Source: DASTYK01 sp964430275 (lineage in GTDB: Bacteria > Gemmatimonadota > Gemmatimonadetes > Longimicrobiales > RSA9). Taken from it: a stretch of DNA of 20,848 bases. A program made the position numbers and the translations under genes. The notes beneath the pieces are model-generated. The model was not told the DNA's origin. It was given only the letters and a program-made list of their open reading frames with translations, and did no database searches. The DNA lies in the NCBI GenBank assembly GCA_964430275.1, contig CAYSGF010000002.1, positions 1-20,848 on the forward strand. Reading direction: 5' to 3'. Shown here piece by piece: positions 14,286-20,848 of the stretch (its first letter is position 1; every line of letters starts with the position of its first letter).

Positions 14286-14316
14286 ACCTCCGGTTGCATC
14301 GAATTCCGCACGAAGG

Positions 14317-14347
14317 AAACGCCCCGCCATTACAGGCGGGGCGTTTT
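14317..14347 (+). terminator. Intrinsic terminator after the cold-shock gene
   Basis: AAACGCCCCGCC (14317-14328) pairs perfectly with GGCGGGGCGTTT (14335-14346) around ATTACA, and the descending arm ends in TTTT. It is 31 nt past the stop codon. Confidence 0.9.
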
Positions 14348-14491
14348 CGTGTACGTGTGAATGGATCTGTAGATCAGGCCTTCGGAATCTAGCCACACCC
14401 GCGACACCCCGTCATAATTCGTCCTCCGCGCCATTTTGCGCCGTGCGCGTTCTTGCGGTGTGAATCCGAGTATGCCGGTTGAAGGGGAAGC

Positions 14492-17239
14492 ATGGTCGAC
14501 AAGCCCGCTAAGACGCATCCGCGCCTGTTCCTGATCGACGGTTATGCGCTGATCTATCGGGCGTATTTTGCCATGATCAACCGGCCGTTGATGACGACGA
14601 AGGGGGAGAACAGCTCGGCTGCGTTCGGCTTCACACGGTTTCTGATGAAGATCCTCGAGGACCACGAGCCGGACTACCTCGGTGTGGTGCTGGACGCCGG
14701 CACGAGTCAGCGCGAGGAGCTGTACCCGGAATACAAGGCGACGCGCGAGAAGATGCCGGATGATCTGGCGTCATCGCTGTGGCGCATCCGCCAGATCATC
14801 GAGGCCTTCCGTGTTCCGGTGTTGGAGCTACCGGATCACGAGGCGGATGATGTGATCGGCACGCTTGCGCTGAAGGCTGCGGCCGCCGGCATGGAAGCGG
14901 TGATCGTGTCCGGTGACAAGGATTTCTACCAGCTGATCCGTGACCGGGTGTGTCTGCTGAACCCTGGTCGTGGCGGTCCTGCGGGTGTGGAGGAGGAGTG
15001 GGTCGATGCGCGCAACGCGTCGGACCGGCTGGGTGTGCCGCCGGAGCGCGTGGCGGATTATCTGGCATTGATCGGTGACTCGTCCGACAACGTTCCGGGT
15101 GCGCGTGGCATCGGACCGAAGACGGCGGTGCAGCTGATCGAGGAGTACGGCGACGTCGAGGCCATCCTTGCAGCAGCGCCGAATCTCAAGGCGAAGCGTG
15201 CGCGCGAGGCACTGCTGTCCTCAGCCGACGCCGTGCGGCTGTCGAAGCAGCTGGTGACGATCCGGACCGACCTGCCGATGGAACTGGACGTCGAGGCGCT
15301 GCGCATCTGCGAGCCGGATCGCCGTGCGTTGCGGGACGTGTTCGTCGATCTCGAGTTTCATACGCTGGTCCGTGACATCGCGGCGCCCGAAGCGGAGGCG
15401 CGCGCACTCGAGCGGACGTATGCCGTCGTCAGGGATCCCGCTGGAGTGGCACGGCTGGCCGAGCGCGCACGCAGCGCCGGCAGCCTCGCCCTCGCAGTAA
15501 TCGGCGATGCCGGCGCAGCATTGCGCGCGGACCTGGTCGGCCTCGCGTTCGCTGTCGAAGCAGGCGAAGCCTTCTACCTGCCGCTCGCACACCGGCGGCC
15601 GGGCGAGCTGGACCTGGGCGCGGCGAGTGGCACCGGTAACCTGCCGCCGTTGACGGACCCTGCATTGCGGCCTCTCGTCGAGGTGCTCGAGTCGCCTGAG
15701 ATCCGCAAGGCGGGACAGGACCTGAAGTACGATCTGCTGATGCTGGAGCGTGCGGGCGTCGCGCTGCGCGGGATCGACTTCGACATCACGATCGCGTCGT
15801 ACGTATCGGATCCGGGCCGCCGCGACCATTCCATTGACGCGCTGGCACTCGAGTTCCTGAAGTACAATACGCGCCGGCTGGAGGACGTAGCAGGGAAGGG
15901 ACGGGACGCGCGACAGATCTCCGAAGTTGCGCCCGAGCAGGTGCGCGATTATGCCTGCGAGAAGGTGGACCTGCCCCTGCGGCTGCAGGCGCCGTTCCTC
16001 GAGGACCTCGAGCGCCACGACCTGAGCGCGCTGTTCCGCGACGTCGAGATGCCGCTGCTCCCCGTGCTCGCGGCGATGGAGCGCGCCGGTGTGCGCATCG
16101 ATCGCGATTTCTTTGCACGCATGAGCGAGAAACTGACGCGCGAGCTGCAGCTCACGACCGAGGAGATCTTCAAGATAGCAGGAGAGGAGTTCAACATCAG
16201 CTCGACGCCGCAGCTCCGTGCGATTCTGTTCGACAAGCTGGGAATGCCGGTGCTGCGCAAGACGAAGACCGGTGCATCGACGGACGCGAGCGTGCTCGAG
16301 GAGCTGGCTGCACAGGGGCACGCGATTCCGCAGCTCATTCTCGAGTACCGCCAGCTCGACAAGCTGAAGGGCACGTATGTGGATGCGTTGCCGCTCGCTG
16401 TCCACCCGCGGACCGGCCGCATCCATACGACGTTCCAGCAGACGGTCGCGGCGACGGGCCGCCTCTCCTCCGCCGATCCGAATCTGCAGAACATCCCGAT
16501 CCGCACGGAGCAGGGTGCGGAGATCCGCAAGGGCTTCATTCCTGCGGACGGTTTCGTCTTCGTTACCGCAGACTACTCTCAGATCGAGCTGCGGATTCTG
16601 GCGCACCTGAGCGGTGATCCGGCATTCGTCGATGCCTTTCGCAGCGGTGCGGACATCCATCGTCAGACTGCAGCGATCGTGTTCGGCGCGCCGCTCGACA
16701 GCGTGAGCGGCGACATGCGTGCGGCAGCGAAGACGGTCAACTTCGCCACCATCTACGGCATCGGTGCGTTCGCCCTCTCGCACCAGCTCGGTACGAGCGT
16801 CGCGGAGGCGAAGCAGTTCATCGAAAGCTACTTTCAGCGTTTCCCCGACGTGCGCCGTTACCTCGACACGCAGATCGAGAAGGCGCGCGACTGCGGGTAC
16901 GTGGAAACGCTGTCCGGCCGCCGGCGCTACATTCCCGAGATCCGCAGCAGCAACTACAACATCCGCCAGTTCGGTGAGCGCGCAGCGACGAATGCGCCGG
17001 TGCAGGGCACGGCTGCAGACATCATCAAAATCGCCATGATCCGCATCCATGACGCCCTCCCGAGCCCCGGCGCGCGCATGCTGCTCCAGGTCCACGACGA
17101 GCTCGTCTTCGAGGCACCTCGCGCCGACGCGGACGCCGTCCGCACGATCATCCAGCGGGAAATGGAGAATGCGTTCCCACTGGTCGTACCGCTCGAGGTC
17201 GTGACAGGAGTCGGGGACAACTGGTTCGAGTGCAAGTAG
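14492..17239 (+). CDS. polA: DNA polymerase I
   Basis: The product has 915 residues, full length. The start follows AGGGGAAG near 14484. The N-terminal 5'-3' exonuclease/flap domain (about 10-290) has FLIDGYALIYRAYFA, DHEADDVIGTLA, SGDKDFYQL and GDSSDNVPGARGIGPKTA. The middle 3'-5' exonuclease-like domain (about 310-500) keeps LKYD (Asp414) and YACEKVD (Tyr488, Asp493), but the Exo I Asp-x-Glu motif is not visible (LALAVIGD at 332-339). The polymerase domain has motif A TADYSQIELR (Asp694), motif B RAAAKTVNFATIYG (Lys747, Phe751) and motif C QVHDELVFE (Asp869). It fills gaps and removes RNA primers in replication and repair. It likely lacks proofreading. No clear promoter: CATAAT at 14413-14418 has no good -35 partner. 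Confidence 0.97.
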   Translation: MVDKPAKTHPRLFLIDGYALIYRAYFAMINRPLMTTKGENSSAAFGFTRFLMKILEDHEPDYLGVVLDAGTSQREELYPEYKATREKMPDDLASSLWRIRQIIEAFRVPVLELPDHEADDVIGTLALKAAAAGMEAVIVSGDKDFYQLIRDRVCLLNPGRGGPAGVEEEWVDARNASDRLGVPPERVADYLALIGDSSDNVPGARGIGPKTAVQLIEEYGDVEAILAAAPNLKAKRAREALLSSADAVRLSKQLVTIRTDLPMELDVEALRICEPDRRALRDVFVDLEFHTLVRDIAAPEAEARALERTYAVVRDPAGVARLAERARSAGSLALAVIGDAGAALRADLVGLAFAVEAGEAFYLPLAHRRPGELDLGAASGTGNLPPLTDPALRPLVEVLESPEIRKAGQDLKYDLLMLERAGVALRGIDFDITIASYVSDPGRRDHSIDALALEFLKYNTRRLEDVAGKGRDARQISEVAPEQVRDYACEKVDLPLRLQAPFLEDLERHDLSALFRDVEMPLLPVLAAMERAGVRIDRDFFARMSEKLTRELQLTTEEIFKIAGEEFNISSTPQLRAILFDKLGMPVLRKTKTGASTDASVLEELAAQGHAIPQLILEYRQLDKLKGTYVDALPLAVHPRTGRIHTTFQQTVAATGRLSSADPNLQNIPIRTEQGAEIRKGFIPADGFVFVTADYSQIELRILAHLSGDPAFVDAFRSGADIHRQTAAIVFGAPLDSVSGDMRAAAKTVNFATIYGIGAFALSHQLGTSVAEAKQFIESYFQRFPDVRRYLDTQIEKARDCGYVETLSGRRRYIPEIRSSNYNIRQFGERAATNAPVQGTAADIIKIAMIRIHDALPSPGARMLLQVHDELVFEAPRADADAVRTIIQREMENAFPLVVPLEVVTGVGDNWFECK

Positions 17240-17279
17240 GCTCACGCTCGGGGCCTCGCGCGCCCTGAACAGCGCCCTC

Positions 17280-17442
17280 ACCACAGAGCCCGCGGAGTCC
17301 GCAGAGAGGCATCCCGGCGCAGCAGGACGTGACGGTCCGCCGCAAACCCGATCTTTCGACGAACCAATCAAAACAGGAATGCCGCCATTGTCGGTGGCCT
17401 CGTGCGCGTCGTACGCTCTGAGTGCTCCGTGGGCTCCGTGGT
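17280..17442. repeat. Inverted-repeat element, 27-bp arms
   Basis: The left arm 17280-17306 and the reverse complement of the right arm 17416-17442 agree at 22 of 27 positions. Both read ACCAC(A/G)GAGCCC(G/A)CGGAG and end in CAGAG. The arms enclose 109 bp. Purine-rich CACGGAG/CACAGAG arrays of this kind are seen dispersed in intergenic regions of many environmental bacterial genomes (from memory). There is no transposase, and target-site duplications are not evident. It could be a degenerate miniature mobile element or a dispersed repeat. Confidence 0.55.
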
Positions 17443-17560
17443 AAGGATGTCGGTTGCTGTTCGTCGTTGCTGTTCTGCGGGACCACTGGCAGGACGGCGA
17501 AGGGTTGCTGTGGCTGTTGTTGCCTCCGTCGTTCTCGTCGTTCTCGTTTACCCAACCGGC

Positions 17561-17566
17561 TATTCT
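17561..17566 (+). promoter_or_regulatory. Probable -10 element for ssb
   Basis: TATTCT at 17561-17566, within the same 13-mer TATTCTCCCGCCC that forms the -10 and start region of the gcvH promoter (2761-2773). No good -35 lies at 16-18 bp, so strength or sigma preference is uncertain. The predicted leader is about 55 nt. Confidence 0.45.
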
Positions 17567-17628
17567 CCCGCCCCGTCGCGACACCGACTCTTCCCCGCAA
17601 CGAACCCCCCAACCGCGGAGGCGGCATC

Positions 17629-18030
17629 ATGAGTCGGTCCATCAACAAGATCATCCTGGTCGGTCACGTAGGCCGGGACCCGGACGTCCAGACGACGGCA
17701 AGCGGCACCCGAGTCGCGCACTTCTCGCTGGCGACGAGCCGGCGCATTCCGCGTGACAACGGCAGGTTCGAGGAGCGCACGGACTGGCATCGGCTCACGC
17801 TGTGGAATCGGCTCGCTGAGATCGCCGAGGAATACGTACGCAAGGGTGACCGGCTATATATCGAGGGCCGGATCAGCTATGACAGCTTCGAGAAGAACGG
17901 CGTGACCGTACCGACGGCGGAGGTGCACGTGCGCGAGCTCGTCATGCTCGGTGGAGCGCGGGCGAGCACGGTGCCGGTGGACGTCGAAGAGGAAGGCGCG
18001 GAGGAGGAGTCGGAGGAAGCGGTCGTCTGA
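17629..18030 (+). CDS. ssb: Single-stranded DNA-binding protein
   Basis: The product has 133 residues. The ATG at 17629 follows GCGGAGGCGGC and begins MSRSINKIILVGHVGRDPDV. The OB-fold (1-108) contains TDWHRLTLWNRLAEIAEEYV (51-70; Trp53 and Trp59 are likely stacking residues) and KGDRLYIEGRI. The C-terminal tail is short and acidic (VEEEGAEEESEEAVV) but lacks the usual Asp-Asp-Ile-Pro-Phe tip that recruits partner proteins, and the linker is only about 10 residues. It should bind and protect single-stranded DNA as an oligomer in replication, recombination and repair. It may be the main SSB with a divergent tail, or a second paralogue. It is convergent with the outer-membrane protein gene, 69 bp away. 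Confidence 0.95.
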   Translation: MSRSINKIILVGHVGRDPDVQTTASGTRVAHFSLATSRRIPRDNGRFEERTDWHRLTLWNRLAEIAEEYVRKGDRLYIEGRISYDSFEKNGVTVPTAEVHVRELVMLGGARASTVPVDVEEEGAEEESEEAVV

Positions 18031-18037
18031 GCTTCGG

Positions 18038-18100
18038 AGCGCGCCGCGCACGGCTGCCGGCGCCTTGCATCGACCTGCCGACGGGCATGCGTGGCGCGCT
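18038..18100. terminator. Candidate bidirectional terminator between convergent genes
   Basis: Arms 18038-18050 and 18088-18100 pair at 12 of 13 positions (AGCGCGCC...), with a 37-nt loop. They lie in the 69-bp gap between ssb and the outer-membrane protein gene, touching the stop codon of the latter. The loop is long and there is no T tract, so this is a weak call. Confidence 0.3.
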
Positions 18101-20286
18101 CACAGCATGGACCAGAAGTCCGGTGCGACGGAGAACAGCACCTGCCACTCGCCGCCGTTGAGCCCGCGCGCGAGGTCCAGACGGAGCTGGTCCCAGAGTG
18201 CCGACACCCCGACGCCGACGCTGGCGCGAACACCGTCGGTGTCGGGGATCGGTATGGTCGGGAACGGCGCGCCCGGCACCGGGTCGATCAGCTCCGGCTC
18301 CCGGATCAACCGGCCGGTGCGGGCGTCCGTGCTCCAGCCGATGGCACCGCTTGCGCGTACGCGCAGCCATGGTTCGAAGAGATCACGGCTCAGCTCGGCG
18401 TTCAGCAGGGCCATGCGGGAGCCGGCAAAGCCGCGGTATGCGTAGCCCGGCATGGTCTCGCGGCCGCCCAGCAGGAACTGCCGCTGTGCGGGTGTGTTAT
18501 CGCTCGCGGCGCCGGCGGTCGCACGGACGGTTGCGTCGGTGGCGAGATCAGCGGCGCGGAAATGCAGCGCCGCTGAGGCCACGGCGCGCACGTATGCCCG
18601 GCCATCGAACCGGCCCGGCTCGAGGGTCAGGTCAGTGCTCCAGTCCAGGCGGCCGAACTCAGCGGCCCGACGCTGCACGTCGAGCGTACCGCTCGTCAGC
18701 ATGCCGCGGTCGATGGCGACCAGTGTGCGCGCGAAGGCAGCGTCGCCACTGACGCCGGGCGGCTCGACCGGCTCGCCGGACGTGCGGCGAGCGCCATCGT
18801 GCTCCTCCCGACGCAGTGAGGCGCGTGCGGTCCAGACGCTTCCGAGCCTGCGCTCCGCGTGCAGCTCCACGCCGCTCGCCAGGTAAGGATCGCTGTAGTC
18901 GTTTGCACCGAAAAGCGCAGCGACGCTGTTCAGTGCAGTCGGCAGGCCGGGACGGAATCCGGCGTCCCGCAGCGCGTGGCGGTAGCCTGCTGCCGTGATG
19001 GTCCAGACGTCAGCGGGCGCATACGCGAGCGAGAATCGGGCGGCCGGCTCATCCAGCCCGAACGCGTAGCCGGCGGTGCCGGCCAGTCGTAGCCGCAACC
19101 CGGGCGCGTACGACAGTCCGGCGCCGATGTACGCGCCCTCGAGCCGGTTGTAGCGCGCGACGGACGAGACGGACGGCACGTTGAAGCGCAGCCCGGGCAG
19201 CCCGCTCAGGCGCTCACGGCGCAGCAGGCGGGCGGCCTCGCGTCGCAGCTCCGCCATTTCGGGAGGCGGCGCGAGGCCTTCCTCACCGAGGTCGCCATAC
19301 AGGTCCTGTTCGAACGCGAAGCTCTCGAGCGCATCCCGGGAGACCACACTGACCGACGGTCCGCGGAAGGTGTCGTCGGGAAGGTTCGTGTTGAAGGCGT
19401 AGTCACCGATGCGCATGCGGCCGCGGATCACGGCGCCGCCAATGAAGTCCAGCTCGGGCACCTGCCGTCGCAACTCGACGACCTGCTCGTACGGCAACCA
19501 ATACCGGCCGTCCCAGAGACCGCTGTCGAGCGAGATGTTGATGTAGTCCAGCCGACGGTCGACGTAGGACGCCGGCGTGAACGTAAACGTCATCCGTACG
19601 ACATCACCACGTGCGCGGTCGATGAAGACCGAGCCGACGAATCCGGATCGCTCCGGGTTCTTCGGTCGGACCTGCACCTCGTACACCCGCACCGGCTCGG
19701 GGCTGCCGGGCAGCACGAGCGTGAGCGAGTCCGCCAGGCGGAAATCGTAGATCGTCTCGGATGCGCGTGCAGCGGGGTGCAGCACGTCGCGCACTTCGTC
19801 GCCGTCACCCATCCGGATGATGTCGCCGAACCCGTTCTGGACTACCGTCAAATGGTCGAGATGGTAGTACATCCGATTGGGCAGGCGGCTCTCGTCGCGC
19901 AGTCCCACGATGCGCTGCTTCGTGCGGTCCGGCTGCGCCCAGAATACGTCCAGCGCCACCTGGTCGATCTTGACAAGCGTGCGTTCCTCGCTGTCGCGCC
20001 GATCGACGTAGAAATAGACGAAGCCTTCGGCACGCGCGCGGTAATTGTCGAGTGCGCTGTCAGCCAGGGGTGCCTGCCGGCGCTCGCGGGCGGAGGCGAT
20101 GAGAGCAAGGGCGCGCGCATCGTTCCAGTCGCCCACCCCGGCGGTGTCGACGACTACGGCCTGCGGCTGCCCCACCGTGTCCGGTTGCTGTGCCGTCGCC
20201 GCTGACGATGGGCCCGCGAACAGAACCGCCAGCGCGACTGCCGCATGGCGCGGCGTACCTCGACAAACGAATTGCAGAAACGTCAT
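18100..20286 (-). CDS. Outer-membrane beta-barrel protein, Omp85/DUF5686-like
   Basis: From the ATG at 20286 the product has 728 residues. The signal peptide is MTFLQFVCRGTPRHAAVALA then VLFAGPSSAATA, cleaved before QQPD. The longer open frame upstream crosses the sigma-gene terminator, so it is not used. Residues about 80-310 form a beta-rich periplasmic-type domain (KIDQVALDVFWAQPDRTKQR, GSVFIDRARGDVVRMTFTFT, YWLPYEQVVELRRQ) reminiscent of LolA-like/DUF5686 regions. From about 365 onward alternating strands suggest a barrel, opening with RYNRLEGAYIGAGLSY (379-394) and including LLGGRETMPGYAYRGF (605-620), similar to the surface-antigen GG...RG motif. No POTRA repeats were recognised. The role is probably outer-membrane transport or assembly; the substrate is unknown. 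The ribosome binding site is weak. Confidence 0.8.
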   Translation of the reverse strand: MTFLQFVCRGTPRHAAVALAVLFAGPSSAATAQQPDTVGQPQAVVVDTAGVGDWNDARALALIASARERRQAPLADSALDNYRARAEGFVYFYVDRRDSEERTLVKIDQVALDVFWAQPDRTKQRIVGLRDESRLPNRMYYHLDHLTVVQNGFGDIIRMGDGDEVRDVLHPAARASETIYDFRLADSLTLVLPGSPEPVRVYEVQVRPKNPERSGFVGSVFIDRARGDVVRMTFTFTPASYVDRRLDYINISLDSGLWDGRYWLPYEQVVELRRQVPELDFIGGAVIRGRMRIGDYAFNTNLPDDTFRGPSVSVVSRDALESFAFEQDLYGDLGEEGLAPPPEMAELRREAARLLRRERLSGLPGLRFNVPSVSSVARYNRLEGAYIGAGLSYAPGLRLRLAGTAGYAFGLDEPAARFSLAYAPADVWTITAAGYRHALRDAGFRPGLPTALNSVAALFGANDYSDPYLASGVELHAERRLGSVWTARASLRREEHDGARRTSGEPVEPPGVSGDAAFARTLVAIDRGMLTSGTLDVQRRAAEFGRLDWSTDLTLEPGRFDGRAYVRAVASAALHFRAADLATDATVRATAGAASDNTPAQRQFLLGGRETMPGYAYRGFAGSRMALLNAELSRDLFEPWLRVRASGAIGWSTDARTGRLIREPELIDPVPGAPFPTIPIPDTDGVRASVGVGVSALWDQLRLDLARGLNGGEWQVLFSVAPDFWSML

Positions 20287-20365
20287 CTCTGCCACGGCTC
20301 GATACCCGCACGACGCACGGCACGTCGCGTCTGTCGGAAGATTGACGCCAAACCCGGATCCCGTA

Positions 20366-20400
20366 AACGACGAGGGCCCGGACAATGCCGGGCCCTTCGT
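20366..20400 (-). terminator. Intrinsic terminator after the sigma factor gene
   Basis: GGGCCCGG (20374-20381) pairs with CCGGGCCC (20388-20395) around ACAATG, and the stem extends through CGA/TCG with one bulged base. On the minus strand it is followed by TCGTCGTTTACG, a modest T-rich tail. It lies 20 nt past the sigma factor stop codon and 84 nt before the outer-membrane protein start. Confidence 0.7.
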
Positions 20401-20419
20401 CCTGCCGCCGTGCAGATCC

Positions 20420-20848
20420 TCAGTTCGCGCTCCAGAACGTCGAGAGCGCCTCCCCGTCCGGACTCTCGCGCAGCTTCTCGAACGCGCGGTTCCGAATCTG
20501 CCGGATCCGCTCACGCGTCACCCCAAGCAATGAGCCGATCTCCTCCAGCGTCCGTTCCTCACCGTCATCCAGTCCGTAATACAGATACAGAATCTTTCGC
20601 TCCCGCTCCGTCAGATACTTCTCGAACATGCGGTCGAGGAACTCGCGCTGAGCCTGCGATTCCACAGTCTCCTCGATATCCTCCGCCTCGGCACCCGCAA
20701 AGCGCTCCCCGAACGACGCACTGTCCCGGTCCGCTCGATCGATCGGCGCGTCCAGCGACAGCTCCGACGCCGCGACACGACGCAGTGCGCGCACCGTGTC
20801 GATCGGCTCGCCCATCTCGTCGGCAATCTCCTGGTCCGTCGGCGAGCG
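20420..20848 (-). CDS. Sigma70-family RNA polymerase sigma factor, regions 3-4 (partial, N-terminus off the window)
   Basis: The gene enters from the right edge; 142 C-terminal residues are visible. The first visible segment, RSPTDQEIADEMGEPIDTVR, is region 3 (helix-turn-helix contacting extended promoters), followed by ELSLDAPIDRADRD. Region 4 spans LTERERKILYLYYGLDDGEE then RTLEEIGSLLGVTRERIRQI, with the region 4.2 helix-turn-helix that reads the -35 element. The tail FEKLRESPDGEALSTFWSAN extends past region 4.2. This architecture fits a primary or RpoS-like group 1/2 sigma factor rather than an ECF factor; regions 1 and 2 are needed to decide which. It is the upstream neighbour of the outer-membrane protein gene but is separated by a terminator. 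Confidence 0.9.
   Translation of the reverse strand, partial: RSPTDQEIADEMGEPIDTVRALRRVAASELSLDAPIDRADRDSASFGERFAGAEAEDIEETVESQAQREFLDRMFEKYLTERERKILYLYYGLDDGEERTLEEIGSLLGVTRERIRQIRNRAFEKLRESPDGEALSTFWSAN

Larger units (their letters stand above)
17240..17628. other. 389-bp non-coding region between polA and ssb
   Basis: No frame here has a ribosome binding site or recognisable protein. It contains a 27-bp imperfect inverted repeat (17280-17306 and 17416-17442), a GTT/CTG-rich stretch with three GTTGCTGT copies (17453, 17466, 17504), and the ssb promoter core at 17561. No convincing terminator for polA was found. Confidence 0.7.

Noticed and set aside
15221..17584. 787-residue minus-strand open frame antisense to polA
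   Set aside because: It lies opposite a clear DNA polymerase I gene and is low-complexity Arg/Ala/Asp-rich, as expected from the reverse frame of GC-rich codons. No ribosome binding site or family motif.
17402..17632. 76-codon plus-strand open frame before ssb
   Set aside because: No ribosome binding site, low-complexity Val/Arg content, and it crosses the inverted repeat and the ssb promoter.
20287..20514. Upstream extension of the outer-membrane protein frame
   Set aside because: It crosses the sigma factor terminator and coding end, and would bury the signal peptide.

Overview
The window is about 20.8 kb of high-GC bacterial DNA, densely coding and without tRNA, rRNA, CRISPR array or recognisable transposase. 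The gene set points to a diderm, aerobic heterotroph: an outer-membrane beta-barrel protein, a TolQ/ExbB protein, a soluble lytic transglycosylase, lipoproteins and acyl-CoA dehydrogenases. A GWxTD-family lipoprotein, the style of the RpoD-like sigma factor tail and the overall composition suggest Gemmatimonadota or a nearby phylum. That placement is inference; no marker gene here settles it.

Layout. Positions 1-1996 (minus strand) hold two acyl-CoA dehydrogenases, the first cut by the window edge, separated by a long hairpin. Positions 1997-2503 hold no ordinary gene but contain, on the minus strand, a near-perfect Shine-Dalgarno sequence with a 19-codon ORF followed by a strong hairpin. Positions 2504-3200 (plus) hold a 78-residue protein that is essentially a bare histidine-kinase dimerisation/H-box domain, then the glycine cleavage H protein, each with a good sigma70-type promoter. 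Positions 3456-9485 (plus) are a complete peptide/nickel-type ABC importer operon: binding lipoprotein, two permeases, two ATPases, with overlapping or near-touching ends. The second permease carries an unusual N-terminal membrane extension.

Positions 9560-10261 encode a TolQ/ExbB/MotA-family protein with its own promoter and terminator but no ExbD partner next to it. Then come a GWxTD-type lipoprotein whose 5' end collides with that terminator, a Slt70-like transglycosylase, a cold-shock protein bracketed by a promoter and a strong terminator, DNA polymerase I with an apparently lost proofreading site, a 389-bp non-coding stretch with an inverted repeat, and a single-stranded DNA-binding protein. 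On the minus strand at the right end lie an Omp85/DUF5686-like outer-membrane protein and the C-terminal half of a sigma70-family factor, separated by a hairpin terminator.

Most genes are housekeeping (beta-oxidation, peptide uptake, envelope maintenance, DNA replication/repair, cold response, transcription). No large novel system is evident. The parts most worth a second look are the orphan H-box protein, the short minus-strand transcript candidate at about 2076-2265, the extended permease, the terminator embedded in the lipoprotein start, and the inverted repeat upstream of ssb.
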